Shown piece after piece: positions 55,718 through 64,000 of a DNA stretch of 64,000 bases. The DNA lies in assembly GCA_003797895.1 (NCBI GenBank), contig RKQB01000001.1, forward strand, positions 821,822-885,821. The letters run 5' to 3'. Origin of the DNA: Cyclobacteriaceae bacterium YHN15. GTDB lineage: Bacteria > Bacteroidota > Bacteroidia > Cytophagales > Cyclobacteriaceae. Each line of letters begins with the position of its first letter. Position 1 is the first letter of the stretch. The translations under genes were made by a program, and so were the position numbers. The notes under the pieces were generated by a model. It searched no databases. It had not been told where the DNA came from and saw nothing but the letters and a program-made list of their open reading frames with translations.

Positions 55718-58700
55718 TTATTTTAGACTTTCCATATAAGTCACCAAATCCACCAGTTCCTCTTCACTCAGCGGGAAGGCCGGCATCAGGGATTCTCCCA
55801 GCTGGGTGATGGAGGTAATGTCCGCCAGTTTATAGACGGTTTGCTCTCCACTTCCCACCAACTTTACAATCAGGTCGTTTTCTGTTTTGGAGTTGACTAT
55901 ACAGCGTATTTCTTTACCATCCTTAAACTTGACCAACTGGGTTTCGTAACCAAAGCCCATGCCTTCGGAAGGATAAATGATGGAATTGATCAGGGCCTCT
56001 CTGCTGAGTTTGGCACCAATCTGAGATAGCCCGGGGCCGAAATCAATACCTTCATTCCCGATCTTGTGACAGGCCAAACAATAGGTGCTGGAGATGGTCT
56101 TTCCTTTTTCCAAGTTTCCTTTTGCGGACATCATTTTGACCAGATCATAGCCTTGATTGATGCTATCACCATATTTTTCTGTTGCAAGCTGCCTTAGATT
56201 TGAGTTCCAGGAGCCCATCAGGATCTTCTGGGCAATAGGAAGAAGATCTGCAGGGATTTGGTCAGCCTTGGCAAATTCCCAAAGGGTGGCCTCGGACTGA
56301 TAGCCCTTGGCCTCTTCCATGGCTGCAGTTCTGATGGCATTTGAAGCCTTATCATCTCTCCAGAATTTACTGAGCAGTAGAGCCATCTCTGGGCTGTCCA
56401 CTGCGCCGAATTTACGGATGGAAAGTATGGCTTTGGCCTCATCAGGGTTGCGCATGGCCTCTTCGATTTCGGTGACTCCGTAAAGCTCAGCGAAAATACT
56501 GGCCGAAGTATTGGCTAAACTGCGATTTTCTTCCTGGTAGATCAAGGAAAGTAGCCTGTCTTTTTGGTCTTTTAGTCTGTATTTTTTGACTAATTCCAGA
56601 AAATCCCTGTCATCTTTAATCTCACCGGCTTTCGATTTTGCCAGGTTTAGGAGTTGGGTATCCGGCTTCTTTTCATCATATATTGCCTGACGCAGGATGA
56701 TCACCTTATCTTCATTTGGACCCTTTGCCAAAAGGCTTTTCAGGGTCTGGTTTTTCAGGTCAGTATTTTGAAAGTCCAGGCTACGGTAATATCTATGATC
56801 AGCCGGACTATTCTCTGCCAATATCAATTGTTCCAACAGGGCAGGGGTGATTTCTGATCGTGATCTCCAGACCAGGTCTCTGGCTTCGGGTGAGGACATC
56901 CAGTCTGATCCCGTCTTTTCCAGGTAGGTGGCCAGATAGCTGTCCCAATGGTATTCTGCTGCGATTCCCAGAGCCTCTAGGTACCAGCGATCACCGGAGG
57001 TATAGCCATCGGTCAGTTTTTGCCAGATGTCGGAAGCATCCATAAACCTGATGGCTACTGCCACTTCCCTTCGGATTTGGGGAGAAGGATCGGCAGCCAT
57101 TTGCAACAAGAAGGAGGGATCTTCCATTCCTTTAATCCGGTAAGCCCGGACCGCTGCCACGCGGATGTTTTCATCAGTATCCTGGGAAGCCTTTTGAATG
57201 TAGTCATTCCCATCCGGCAGCTGTATCAAAAGCCAGAAGGCCCTGGCTTTCATTAGGGAATCTGTTGAAGTGTAGAGTTTTTCCAAAGCTGGTCTGGCTT
57301 CTTCACCTTTATCCTTCAAGGCCATAAATGCATTGAAATGAATGGCCCTATTGGGATTTTGTAACAATTGGATCAGAGATTCTGTAGTGGAGTAATCAGC
57401 AGCAGTGATCTTATACTTGGATTTCTTAGGTGCCAATCGGTATACCCTGCCTTTTTCCAGGTCTCCGACTGCATGCCCACCTACTCCTGGGTCATACCAG
57501 TCTGAAATAAAGAGTGAACCATCAGGTGCCACGGTCACATCCGAAGGGCGAAACCAATTGTCCCTTTTATTCCCATCCAGCATAGTAACTGATTCCCCTG
57601 TAAAGCCTGCTCCAGATGGTTTTACAGGATACATCCGGATGACATTGGGTCCCGCATCTGCATGGATGACCTGATTTTGGTATTCCGCCGGGAGGAGTTT
57701 GCCCTCATATACTAAGATTCCAGTTGGTGATCCTGCATAGGTCTGCACTAAATTTGGGATGACTCCCGGGTCATTGAGATGCCAATGCTGTTGCCAAACG
57801 GAATCTTCCAGATTTATACGTCTTGTTCTCCAGTCTGCTTTGGTCATCTCGTCCTTGAATCCGTAATTGCCATAGTCCATGACGTAATTGATGCGAGTGG
57901 AACGGTTGCCGTCGTCATCATTGTCACTTTGCCACATGCGTCCATAACTGTCCACAGCCAATTCATAATTGTTCCGGAAATTCCAGGCCAATATCTCAGG
58001 ATTACTGCCGTCCGGATCACATCGGAATACCATGCCTTCCTGATATGGCGCTGTTTGGGAATTGACCGGTCTGCCTAAAGGATCCAAAATAGGGCTACCG
58101 TCTGCATAGTGCAGGCCTTTACCTTCGTTTCCGTAATTGAAATAGAGCTTTCCGTCGGGTCCAAAGGTGAAAGCATGCATGCCATGGTCATGCTGCACCC
58201 CACCGATTCCTGTAAATAGAATTTCTTTTTTGTCAGGGATATCATCTCCATTTTCATCCGTGAAAACAAAGACATTGGGACTTACGGACACAAATACCTT
58301 ATTGCCAAATACTGCTATTCCCAAGGCTGCATTAATGTCTGTACCCTGGTAGAAAACAGTTGATTTATCGGCTTTTCCATCACCATTGGTGTCTTCTAAA
58401 ATAAGAACCCTGTCTCCTTCTCCCTTGATGGGATTTTTAGGGTTAAGATGATTTCTATAGTTATAGGCCTCTGTAATCCACACCCTGCCCCGATCATCAA
58501 TATCCATATTGGTAGGATTTGTAAGCATAGGTTCAGAGGCGAAAAGCGTCAATTCCAACCTATCATCCATAACTTCTATTCCATCCAGGGCAAATTCAAG
58601 TGAACGCTTTTGTTCTTCGGTCAAGGCATCGTATTGTTCTTGACTGATTTGGGTCTTGGAACTTTCGCAGGAAAAAAAAAGTACTGAAGCAATCGCCAGC

Positions 58701-58720
58701 CCAAAGAGAGGGTATTTCAT
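55718..58720 (-). CDS. Lipoprotein: membrane-bound dehydrogenase beta-propeller, HEAT-like repeats, C-terminal cytochrome c
   Basis: 1000 residues from ATG 58720, where the lipoprotein signal starts (IASVLFFSCESS, Cys about residue 18). The propeller (about 50-430) has LTLFASEPMLTNPTNMDIDD, RGRVWITEAYNYRNH, ILEDTNGDGKADKS (Ca loop), GGVQHDHGMHAFTFGPDGKLYFNYG and PDGSLFISDWYDPGVGGH. HEAT-like repeats run from about 455 to 850 (NIRVAAVRAYRIKG, SPQIRREVAVAIRF). The C-terminal haem domain shows STYCLACHKIGNEGIDFGPGL near residue 890. Same order of domains as the protein at 1759-4788 but only moderately similar, so probably different substrates. It is monocistronic, and neighbours give no clue to the substrate. 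Confidence 0.86.
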   Translation of the reverse strand: MKYPLFGLAIASVLFFSCESSKTQISQEQYDALTEEQKRSLEFALDGIEVMDDRLELTLFASEPMLTNPTNMDIDDRGRVWITEAYNYRNHLNPKNPIKGEGDRVLILEDTNGDGKADKSTVFYQGTDINAALGIAVFGNKVFVSVSPNVFVFTDENGDDIPDKKEILFTGIGGVQHDHGMHAFTFGPDGKLYFNYGNEGKGLHYADGSPILDPLGRPVNSQTAPYQEGMVFRCDPDGSNPEILAWNFRNNYELAVDSYGRMWQSDNDDDGNRSTRINYVMDYGNYGFKDEMTKADWRTRRINLEDSVWQQHWHLNDPGVIPNLVQTYAGSPTGILVYEGKLLPAEYQNQVIHADAGPNVIRMYPVKPSGAGFTGESVTMLDGNKRDNWFRPSDVTVAPDGSLFISDWYDPGVGGHAVGDLEKGRVYRLAPKKSKYKITAADYSTTESLIQLLQNPNRAIHFNAFMALKDKGEEARPALEKLYTSTDSLMKARAFWLLIQLPDGNDYIQKASQDTDENIRVAAVRAYRIKGMEDPSFLLQMAADPSPQIRREVAVAIRFMDASDIWQKLTDGYTSGDRWYLEALGIAAEYHWDSYLATYLEKTGSDWMSSPEARDLVWRSRSEITPALLEQLILAENSPADHRYYRSLDFQNTDLKNQTLKSLLAKGPNEDKVIILRQAIYDEKKPDTQLLNLAKSKAGEIKDDRDFLELVKKYRLKDQKDRLLSLIYQEENRSLANTSASIFAELYGVTEIEEAMRNPDEAKAILSIRKFGAVDSPEMALLLSKFWRDDKASNAIRTAAMEEAKGYQSEATLWEFAKADQIPADLLPIAQKILMGSWNSNLRQLATEKYGDSINQGYDLVKMMSAKGNLEKGKTISSTYCLACHKIGNEGIDFGPGLSQIGAKLSREALINSIIYPSEGMGFGYETQLVKFKDGKEIRCIVNSKTENDLIVKLVGSGEQTVYKLADITSITQLGESLMPAFPLSEEELVDLVTYMESLK

Positions 58721-58873
58721 AGGGTATAATAGGTTAATTGAGAGAAATAAACCGCATTTAATCAGCATGAAAATAATGGAAAAGAAACAGGAATCAAAGC
58801 TGATCCATTATGAAAGGTAAATGAAAACCAATGAAAAATTTTTGAAGGAAAACCAGCCTTAGAAACTAGGGTC

Positions 58874-59563
58874 CTATTGAAATGCCCATCCTACAAAAAT
58901 TCCATAATTTGGCTTAAACGTTTTTTCAGGTCCGTACTGATCAAGGTTGGCACCTAGCCCAAAACTCAAAGCATTCATTTTCAATCCTGATCTAAGTTGC
59001 AGAAAGCTCCTGGCATGATGGTTTTGCTGCGTGCTGTGGATATACAAAAACTGAAGCCTGGTGTACAAACTGCTTTTGGGACTGATCTTGGGTTTGTATT
59101 CATAGATACCAAAGAGTTCGACGTTTTTATTTGAATTCAGAAAAAATGAAGCAATGGTCACAGAAACCCACTCCTTATTTGTAAAGGAATGCTGGGCACC
59201 CACAAGAGGTGAAAAACCAACTCTGTTGTTGATGGTGCTTCCTCCAACCAAACTGAAGTTTTTGTAAATATTGTAATTCAATAAAACCGGCACCACCATG
59301 TCAAGGTCATCCATTTTATTATCATAGCTTGCCGCGAAGGTGGAAACACTCAAAAATCCAAACTTACTCTCCGGGGTAAATTTTTTCTTCACCACCATCT
59401 GGAAAAACAAACGGTTGTTGCCTGCCATAAATTCCACGGGAGTGGGGACTTTTGCCTGTGGTGCTTGGGCAAGACTAAAAGATAACATTCCAATAAAAAA
59501 GAATATGGAAAGAAAAAAGGATTTGGAATCGACGAACAGCTTGATGTGAGTTTTCATGAGCAT
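58874..59563 (-). CDS. Exported protein of unknown function, probable outer-membrane beta-barrel
   Basis: 229 residues with signal peptide (SIFFFIGMLSFSLAQ). The mature chain is made of alternating strands with aromatic ends: NRLFFQMVVKKKFTPESKFG, SLVGGSTINNRVGFSPLVGA, SSLYTRLQFLYIHSTQQ and the final strand YGIFVGWAFQ with a C-terminal aromatic residue. This is typical of small outer-membrane barrels. No named family recognised. It is 71 bp downstream of the Crp/Fnr regulator gene on the same strand and could be coregulated with it. Confidence 0.7.
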   Translation of the reverse strand: MLMKTHIKLFVDSKSFFLSIFFFIGMLSFSLAQAPQAKVPTPVEFMAGNNRLFFQMVVKKKFTPESKFGFLSVSTFAASYDNKMDDLDMVVPVLLNYNIYKNFSLVGGSTINNRVGFSPLVGAQHSFTNKEWVSVTIASFFLNSNKNVELFGIYEYKPKISPKSSLYTRLQFLYIHSTQQNHHARSFLQLRSGLKMNALSFGLGANLDQYGPEKTFKPNYGIFVGWAFQ

Positions 59564-59633
59564 TGCATTTTTGTTATTTATGCAAAGCTCTGGAAATGAA
59601 TTCGTAAAAAAGTTGCGCTAAAGCAAGGTTTTG

Positions 59634-60206
59634 CTATTGGATTTTTGCCTTTAATCTACTTAATGTATAAGGGCTGATGCCTAAATAGCTTGCGATGACT
59701 TTGCTTGAAAGCCTGTTCAATATCTTAGGCTGTTGCTCTAAAAGCCAGTTTAAACGTTCAAGGCTATCGGAACCCTGAAGATTATAAATCCTCTTTTGTG
59801 TAGTGATATAGGCAGATTCCAGAATATTCCTGTAAATTTTGTTGACGGCAGGTTCGTGCTCCACCAAGTGAAAAAAATCCTCATGGTGAATACAAAGTAT
59901 AGTGGACTTTTCAAGGCTTTGGATATATTCAATGGAGGGCTCTTTTGTGATCAAACTCATAAAGGATGTTCCAAATTTACCTTCAAAAGCAAAATACCTC
60001 GTATTTTCTATTCCTTCAGCATTGACGGAAAAAAGACGTAAGCATCCCGAAACAACAAAGTAGTTGAATTTACAAACCTCTCCCTCACGGAGTAAAAATT
60101 CATTTTTCCGGATTTTTTTCTCTATGAAGTAGGGTGCCAATTCTTCCAACCTTTCATCCGTGATTTGGGTCCGTTCCTTGAAGTATTTTTTTAAAAGTGG
60201 ATGCAT
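59634..60206 (-). CDS. Crp/Fnr-family transcriptional regulator
   Basis: 190 residues from ATG 60206. An in-frame ATG at 60263 would lie within the terminator of the upstream gene (60253-60292), so the later start is preferred. The cyclic-nucleotide-binding fold (about 10-130) has KNEFLLREGEVCKFNYFVVSGCLRLF and FEGKFGTSFMSLITKEPS. It lacks the Arg-Ser pair that binds cAMP in Crp, as in most Bacteroidota members of this group. The C-terminal HTH (about 165-190) has LSSKVIASYLGISPYTLSRL. The protein ends right after the recognition helix, which is shorter than E. coli Crp but usual for this subfamily. Function unknown; often linked to stress or redox. Confidence 0.88.
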   Translation of the reverse strand: MHPLLKKYFKERTQITDERLEELAPYFIEKKIRKNEFLLREGEVCKFNYFVVSGCLRLFSVNAEGIENTRYFAFEGKFGTSFMSLITKEPSIEYIQSLEKSTILCIHHEDFFHLVEHEPAVNKIYRNILESAYITTQKRIYNLQGSDSLERLNWLLEQQPKILNRLSSKVIASYLGISPYTLSRLKAKIQ

Positions 60207-60252
60207 ATTAAAAATAAAGGATTTTACTAATTGGGATATTGATTTGTTGCAC

Positions 60253-60292
60253 AAAAAAAACACCTGCCCTTATAGTAGTTGTAGGCAAGTGC
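60253..60292 (-). terminator. Terminator of the DUF2892 gene
   Basis: On the minus strand CACTTGCC pairs with GGCAGGTG (one G-U pair), followed by eight T residues (60260-60253). It lies between the DUF2892 stop and the Crp/Fnr start. Confidence 0.82.
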
Positions 60293-60318
60293 TTATTTAT
60301 TCAATGGTTATACTAAAT

Positions 60319-60555
60319 TCATGAACCAGGTCCATTTTGAACCTTTTCCCCTCCCGGGATAATTTTGTTTAACACAAAATAAACTGGACAGAATCTGGTT
60401 GCTAAACTTAAAATCTGCAAGATGGCCACAGCTCCAGCAATATAAATAAATTGAATGTTGACAGTTAGGGCCAATGCTACACTGATTAGGTACAAGGTTC
60501 CAACAATGAAATCATGGATCCTTACTTTGGAAAGTGTTGGGTTGTTGTTAGTCAT
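60319..60555 (-). CDS. DUF2892 (YgaP-like transmembrane) small membrane protein
   Basis: 78 residues with two hydrophobic helices (about 14-35 and 39-56) and the family hallmark of a Cys-Pro at the end of the second helix: LQILSLATRFCPVYFVLNKI. The N terminus is short and polar. DUF2892 proteins resemble the membrane anchor of the YgaP rhodanese and are found alone or fused to sulfur-transfer domains; here there is no rhodanese domain. A single gene with its own terminator, upstream of a Crp/Fnr regulator on the same strand. Confidence 0.85.
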   Translation of the reverse strand: MTNNNPTLSKVRIHDFIVGTLYLISVALALTVNIQFIYIAGAVAILQILSLATRFCPVYFVLNKIIPGGEKVQNGPGS

Positions 60556-60785
60556 AATTGTTGTTGGTCATAAAGGGTTAGTAATAAGGTTTTTATAAAT
60601 GTAAACATATTTTGATTGGAATTCTAATTTAATGTTCTTTCAAGAAAATGGCGACTTTTATTGGATAAAATCGATAATCATTCTGGAAAAATTATTAGTC
60701 TGGTATAAAAAATGTGTCATTTGACTCTTTAATGAAATTAAGGTTAATTAGACAGATTCATTTTTTGTTCTTTTGTACTTGTTTT

Positions 60786-63247
60786 TTAGAATTCTTTCTC
60801 CCCAAATTCACTTTTTATGAATTTTGTCCGGTTTTTTGAACTGTTGATCGTGTAAGACAAATTCAAGATCAGCATATCCGCTTCATAAATGTAATTGGTG
60901 GTTGTAAAAAATTCTCCCGGTCGAAAAGTGGTGATCCTTTGTTCATTGGAATTCAACAATCCCATATCTATGTTTTGCCATAGGAAATTCAACAGAAGCC
61001 TTCCTTCCATAAAGGATTTCCTAATATTCAGGGATGGTTGGAAAAACCTAGAATCTTCTCCTTGCGCGGTGATCCTACTGGAGAGATAATTGAGGGTAAA
61101 TTGTGTGCTTAAGGTTGGTGTAATGGATACTGTTGTGTTGAAATTGAAAGAATATACCCATGCATTTTGATCTACATGACGATTGTCAAATTCCCCTTGA
61201 ATGGAATAATGGAAAACATTTCCCCCTAGATAGGCTTTCCATTTTGGGTTTAGGAAAAGTTCATTTCCCAGTTCCACACCAATTGATTCCCCATTTCCAA
61301 CGTTTGAATAGATCCGATTCAAAATGGTATCGTTGAACACGGTATTTACACGGTTGACCAGATTTGTTACCCGATTAAAGTAGGCTGTAAAATAGATACT
61401 ATTGTCTTTCCAATTTTTGATCATTCCCCCTTCGATCTGGTTGATAAATTCAGGAAGCAAGTTGGGGTCTCCTTGTTCAAGGGTTTCGCTATGTTCTCTC
61501 TCAGGAAAGGGATTCATTTTAAAAGTGGTTTCCCTTTCTACCCGCTGACTGAAATTCAGATATAATTTCAGTTCTTCTTTTGCCTGATAGCTAAGGTTTG
61601 CGGTGAAAAAGGGACGGATATAATCATACTCATAGAGGGTGTCCAATGTTCCGGTTTTATCTTGAAGTCTAAAATCCCGGTTCATCACTTCCAATCGCAA
61701 ACCTGCACTATAGCTCCATTTGTCAATAGTTTTATCCACCTGAATGTACCCCGAATGGATCAGTCGATTTAAAGTTACCTCAGAGGAAAATTCCGGGACC
61801 AACTCAAATTCTCCTGTTTCGTTATTTTTCCGCTCATAGTTAAAATCTCCAAAATGCTTTAAGTATCTGAACTGATAACCTACCTGAAGTTGTCCAATAT
61901 CCAAAGGTTTGAATTTATAATCCAGATTCCAGCTGATACCGTTCAATGGATTGTCATTGGTATTGAACTCGTCCTGGAAAACAATGCTGAGGTCAGGATA
62001 ACCCAGATTGCGATTGATAGTTGGTCCGCCAAGCATGGTATATTCATAAAGAAATGAGGACACTAACTTGGCATTGGATTTAAAACTCCGGGTATAATCC
62101 AAGCTTCCCAAAATAAAGTCTCCTCTTCGGTTTTGGGTATTGGCATTAAAGTATTGAAAAGATCCTTGGCGGAACCCATTGATCTGCCGATGATTGTCAA
62201 AATATAAAATATCCGCAGTCCTTACTCTATCCCTTACTCCCGCATAAAAACCAAAATTCAGGTTGTTTTTTCATTGGGACTGTAGCCGACCGTAAACCTG
62301 CCGGAATAATTTATTTCATCAATGCTTCTCTCTCCATTTGAAGGAAAATGGGTTGAGGTATCTCCTCTGAAGGTAATGACGTTTCCGTCCCTTCTGCCCG
62401 ATTGATCATTTCTTTGATAACCGGCCCCCAATGAAATGTTCCATTTTCCTTTGACATAATTCAAATTGAAGTCACTTCCATAGCGTTTTTGGGGTTGGGC
62501 ATTATCATAGTTTTGGATGGATGGTAGCCCATAGCGTCCATTTACCTGAAGGTACATTCCATCGGTAATTCCCTGCACTGTCGTGATATTGATGATTCCT
62601 GCTTTTCCTTCTGAATCATATTGGGCAGTTGGGGAAGAAATCCATTCTATTTTTTCGATAGCGTTGGCCGGAAGTTGGGCAAGCATCATCGCCGGATCCC
62701 CTTGGAGGGGTCGACCATTGATCATGATCATAAAACCTACATTACCCCGAATAGCCAGCTGACCTTCTGCATTCATGCTGACTCCGGGAAGGTTTCGGAG
62801 AATATCGGTGGCGGTGCCGCCTATGGCTGATTCAAAGTTATCGGCAGAAAAACTTTTTTTTTCGGTTCTGAACTCAGTCAAAATCCGCTGTCCTTCAACA
62901 TCTACAGAGTTGAGACTTTGAAGGTCAGAAGTCAAAAAGATAACTCCCAGATCTTTTTTTTCATTTTCTGATAATTGTATACCTCCAATCAATTCAGATT
63001 TGTATCCCAAAAAACTGACTTTGACATAAAATGAACCTTCAGGCAAATCTCCTACACTGAAGTTGCCATTTATGTCTGAAATATTACCTCCAACCAAAGA
63101 GCTATCCAAACTGGAATAGACTGCAATAGAAGTATATTCAATAGCTTCTTTTTTGATATCATCCTTTACAGTTCCTTTAAGAATACTTTGAGCCAGTAAG
63201 GAACCGGTGATTAGTAACAGTCCTAAAAAAAGGAGAAGATTTTTCAT
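60786..63247 (-). pseudogene. Outer-membrane beta-barrel receptor (TonB-receptor-like) interrupted by a one-base frameshift
   Basis: N-terminal part from ATG 63247: signal peptide (LLLFLGLLLITGSLLAQ), carboxypeptidase-regulatory-like domain (ILKGTVKDDIKKEAIEYTSI), plug (FESAIGGTATDILRNLPGVS, GFMIMINGRPLQGDPAMM). It reads into a TGA at 62260-62258 after ...SPNEKTT. From the A run at 62271-62266 the same coding continues in another frame (NNLNFGFYAGVRDRVRTADI, then the barrel) to the stop at 60786. One extra A in the six-A run restores about 820 residues, the usual size of OMP_b-brl_3/TonB-dependent family proteins. Either a real null allele, a homopolymer-based switch, or a base-calling error. 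No SusD-like partner follows, so it is not a classical SusCD pair. Confidence 0.8.
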
Positions 63248-63504
63248 GAGCTTTAAAAGTAAGGGAATTGAGGACAAATATGACTCGGAATTTTACCAAA
63301 GGGAGATAAACAAAAAAGAGGGTGAAAAAACAGCCTAATTTCTTTAGTGGTTTTCTTTATATTACCTATTTGGACCCATTTGATGATCAATTGAAGGTTT
63401 TCTTAGTCGAGGAATTCACCGAGCATTAAAAATCAGGAAGAATCATAAACATTGCTGTTATTTGCAAAGCATATAATTTCTGCTATTGGTAATATTAAAA
63501 GCAC

Positions 63505-64000
63505 ATGAAAAAATATATAAGTATCCACCTGCTCATGGTTTTGGTAATAATTTCCTGCAATAGAATAGATCCTGATCAAAAAAAAATTGAAGATAAGGTC
63601 CACAACCTTTACGCCATGAAAGAAAGTATCTATGAAGTGGCCGTGGATACAAGCCTGTTTTCCAGGAATCTTTTTGAGGAGCTCAATAATTTGAAAAGGG
63701 TCCGAAAAATGGATGAAGAAAGAATCAGGAAAAGTGAACATCCTACGGATAAACCCATCATGATTGAAGGGAGTATTTTTTCAAGTCTTATAGATGGCTA
63801 CAGCGAGTATTCCATTAAAGAAATTTCCATTAAAGATTTCTATGCTGAAGTTATGGTGGAATTTATATATCCTTCTGATCCTGTAGAAAAGTGGCAGGAC
63901 AAAGTTATTTTGGTAAATGAAAAAGGATGGAAAATAGATGATGTCATTTTTTCTTTGGAAATGACCAAGGACAAAAATCTAAAAGAAAGAATTAAATCAG
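63505..64000 (+). CDS. Lipoprotein of unknown function, 5' part (runs off the window)
   Basis: ATG at 63505 opens 165 codons without a stop to the window end. The N terminus has a lipoprotein signal (HLLMVLVIISCNRID, Cys about residue 18). The mature part is helical at first (KKIEDKVHNLYAMKESIYEV, FSRNLFEELNNLKRV), followed by strands YAEVMVEFIYPSDPVEKWQD, KVILVNEKGWKIDDVIF. This is the look of NTF2-like domains such as DUF3828, where a final strand reads GWKIDDI. The assignment is tentative. It is divergent from the interrupted receptor gene, with 257 bp between starts. Confidence 0.7.
   Translation, partial: MKKYISIHLLMVLVIISCNRIDPDQKKIEDKVHNLYAMKESIYEVAVDTSLFSRNLFEELNNLKRVRKMDEERIRKSEHPTDKPIMIEGSIFSSLIDGYSEYSIKEISIKDFYAEVMVEFIYPSDPVEKWQDKVILVNEKGWKIDDVIFSLEMTKDKNLKERIKS

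Noticed and set aside
60207..60263. Upstream start of the Crp/Fnr regulator
   Set aside because: The extra codons run into the hairpin and T run that terminate the upstream DUF2892 gene.
60786..63247. Classical SusC/SusD polysaccharide-utilisation pair
   Set aside because: The barrel belongs to the shorter OMP_b-brl type and no SusD-like lipoprotein is adjacent.

Overview
The window comes from a member of the Bacteroidota, most likely a marine or soil Cyclobacteriaceae-type bacterium (taxon inferred, not proven). The evidence is the set of gene families (formylglycine-type sulfatases, GH127, GH88-like hydrolase, BNR sialidase, FISUMP-domain proteins, OMP_b-brl/TonB-type barrel, TPR histidine kinases, lipoproteins with a Cys just after a short hydrophobic stretch) and promoter boxes of the Bacteroidota type (TANNTTTG at -7). 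No ribosomal RNA, tRNA, CRISPR array or intact insertion sequence was recognised.

Layout. 1-1.4 kb: the AT-rich end of a surface-polysaccharide locus (NDP-sugar epimerase tail and a glycosyltransferase-like gene) closed by a terminator. 1.8-10.6 kb: exported carbohydrate and amino-sugar functions (a cytochrome c-fused dehydrogenase, polysaccharide deacetylase, sialidase, amino-sugar-phosphate deaminase, cupin, AraC regulator, PhyH oxygenase). 10.6-12.4 kb: a gene-poor stretch with two tandem copies of an apparently structured, independently transcribed RNA of about 300 nt, one copy of a 144-nt dispersed repeat, and a decayed FISUMP lipoprotein gene. 12.4-32.5 kb: further scavenging genes: a lipoprotein, a sulfatase, an exported MTA/SAH nucleosidase beside an AzgA purine permease, a tightly overlapping symporter/GH88-like/flavin oxidoreductase/SDR operon, a DUF1080 lipoprotein, a second sulfatase, and a sugar dehydrogenase-PKD-cytochrome c protein with a TIM-barrel isomerase.

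32.7-45.0 kb is the most unusual region. It is an island of exported proteins of unknown function, including two diverged pairs of paralogues, next to a TPR histidine kinase and LuxR-type response regulator. Four promoters in the island each carry a 16-bp imperfect palindrome (TCCYST-N4-ASRGGA, one half-site deviating in one copy) placed exactly 23 bp upstream of a -7-like box, and none has a clear -33 box. This points to one activator, most simply the adjacent response regulator, driving the whole island and its own operon.

45.1-64 kb returns to ordinary genome: AlkB-like oxygenase, GH127 lipoprotein, aminotransferase, CE1-type esterase, barrel proteins, EamA transporters, an exported KatG, a second dehydrogenase-HEAT-cytochrome c lipoprotein, a Crp/Fnr regulator, a DUF2892 protein, an outer-membrane receptor interrupted by a one-base frameshift, and the start of a lipoprotein that runs off the end.
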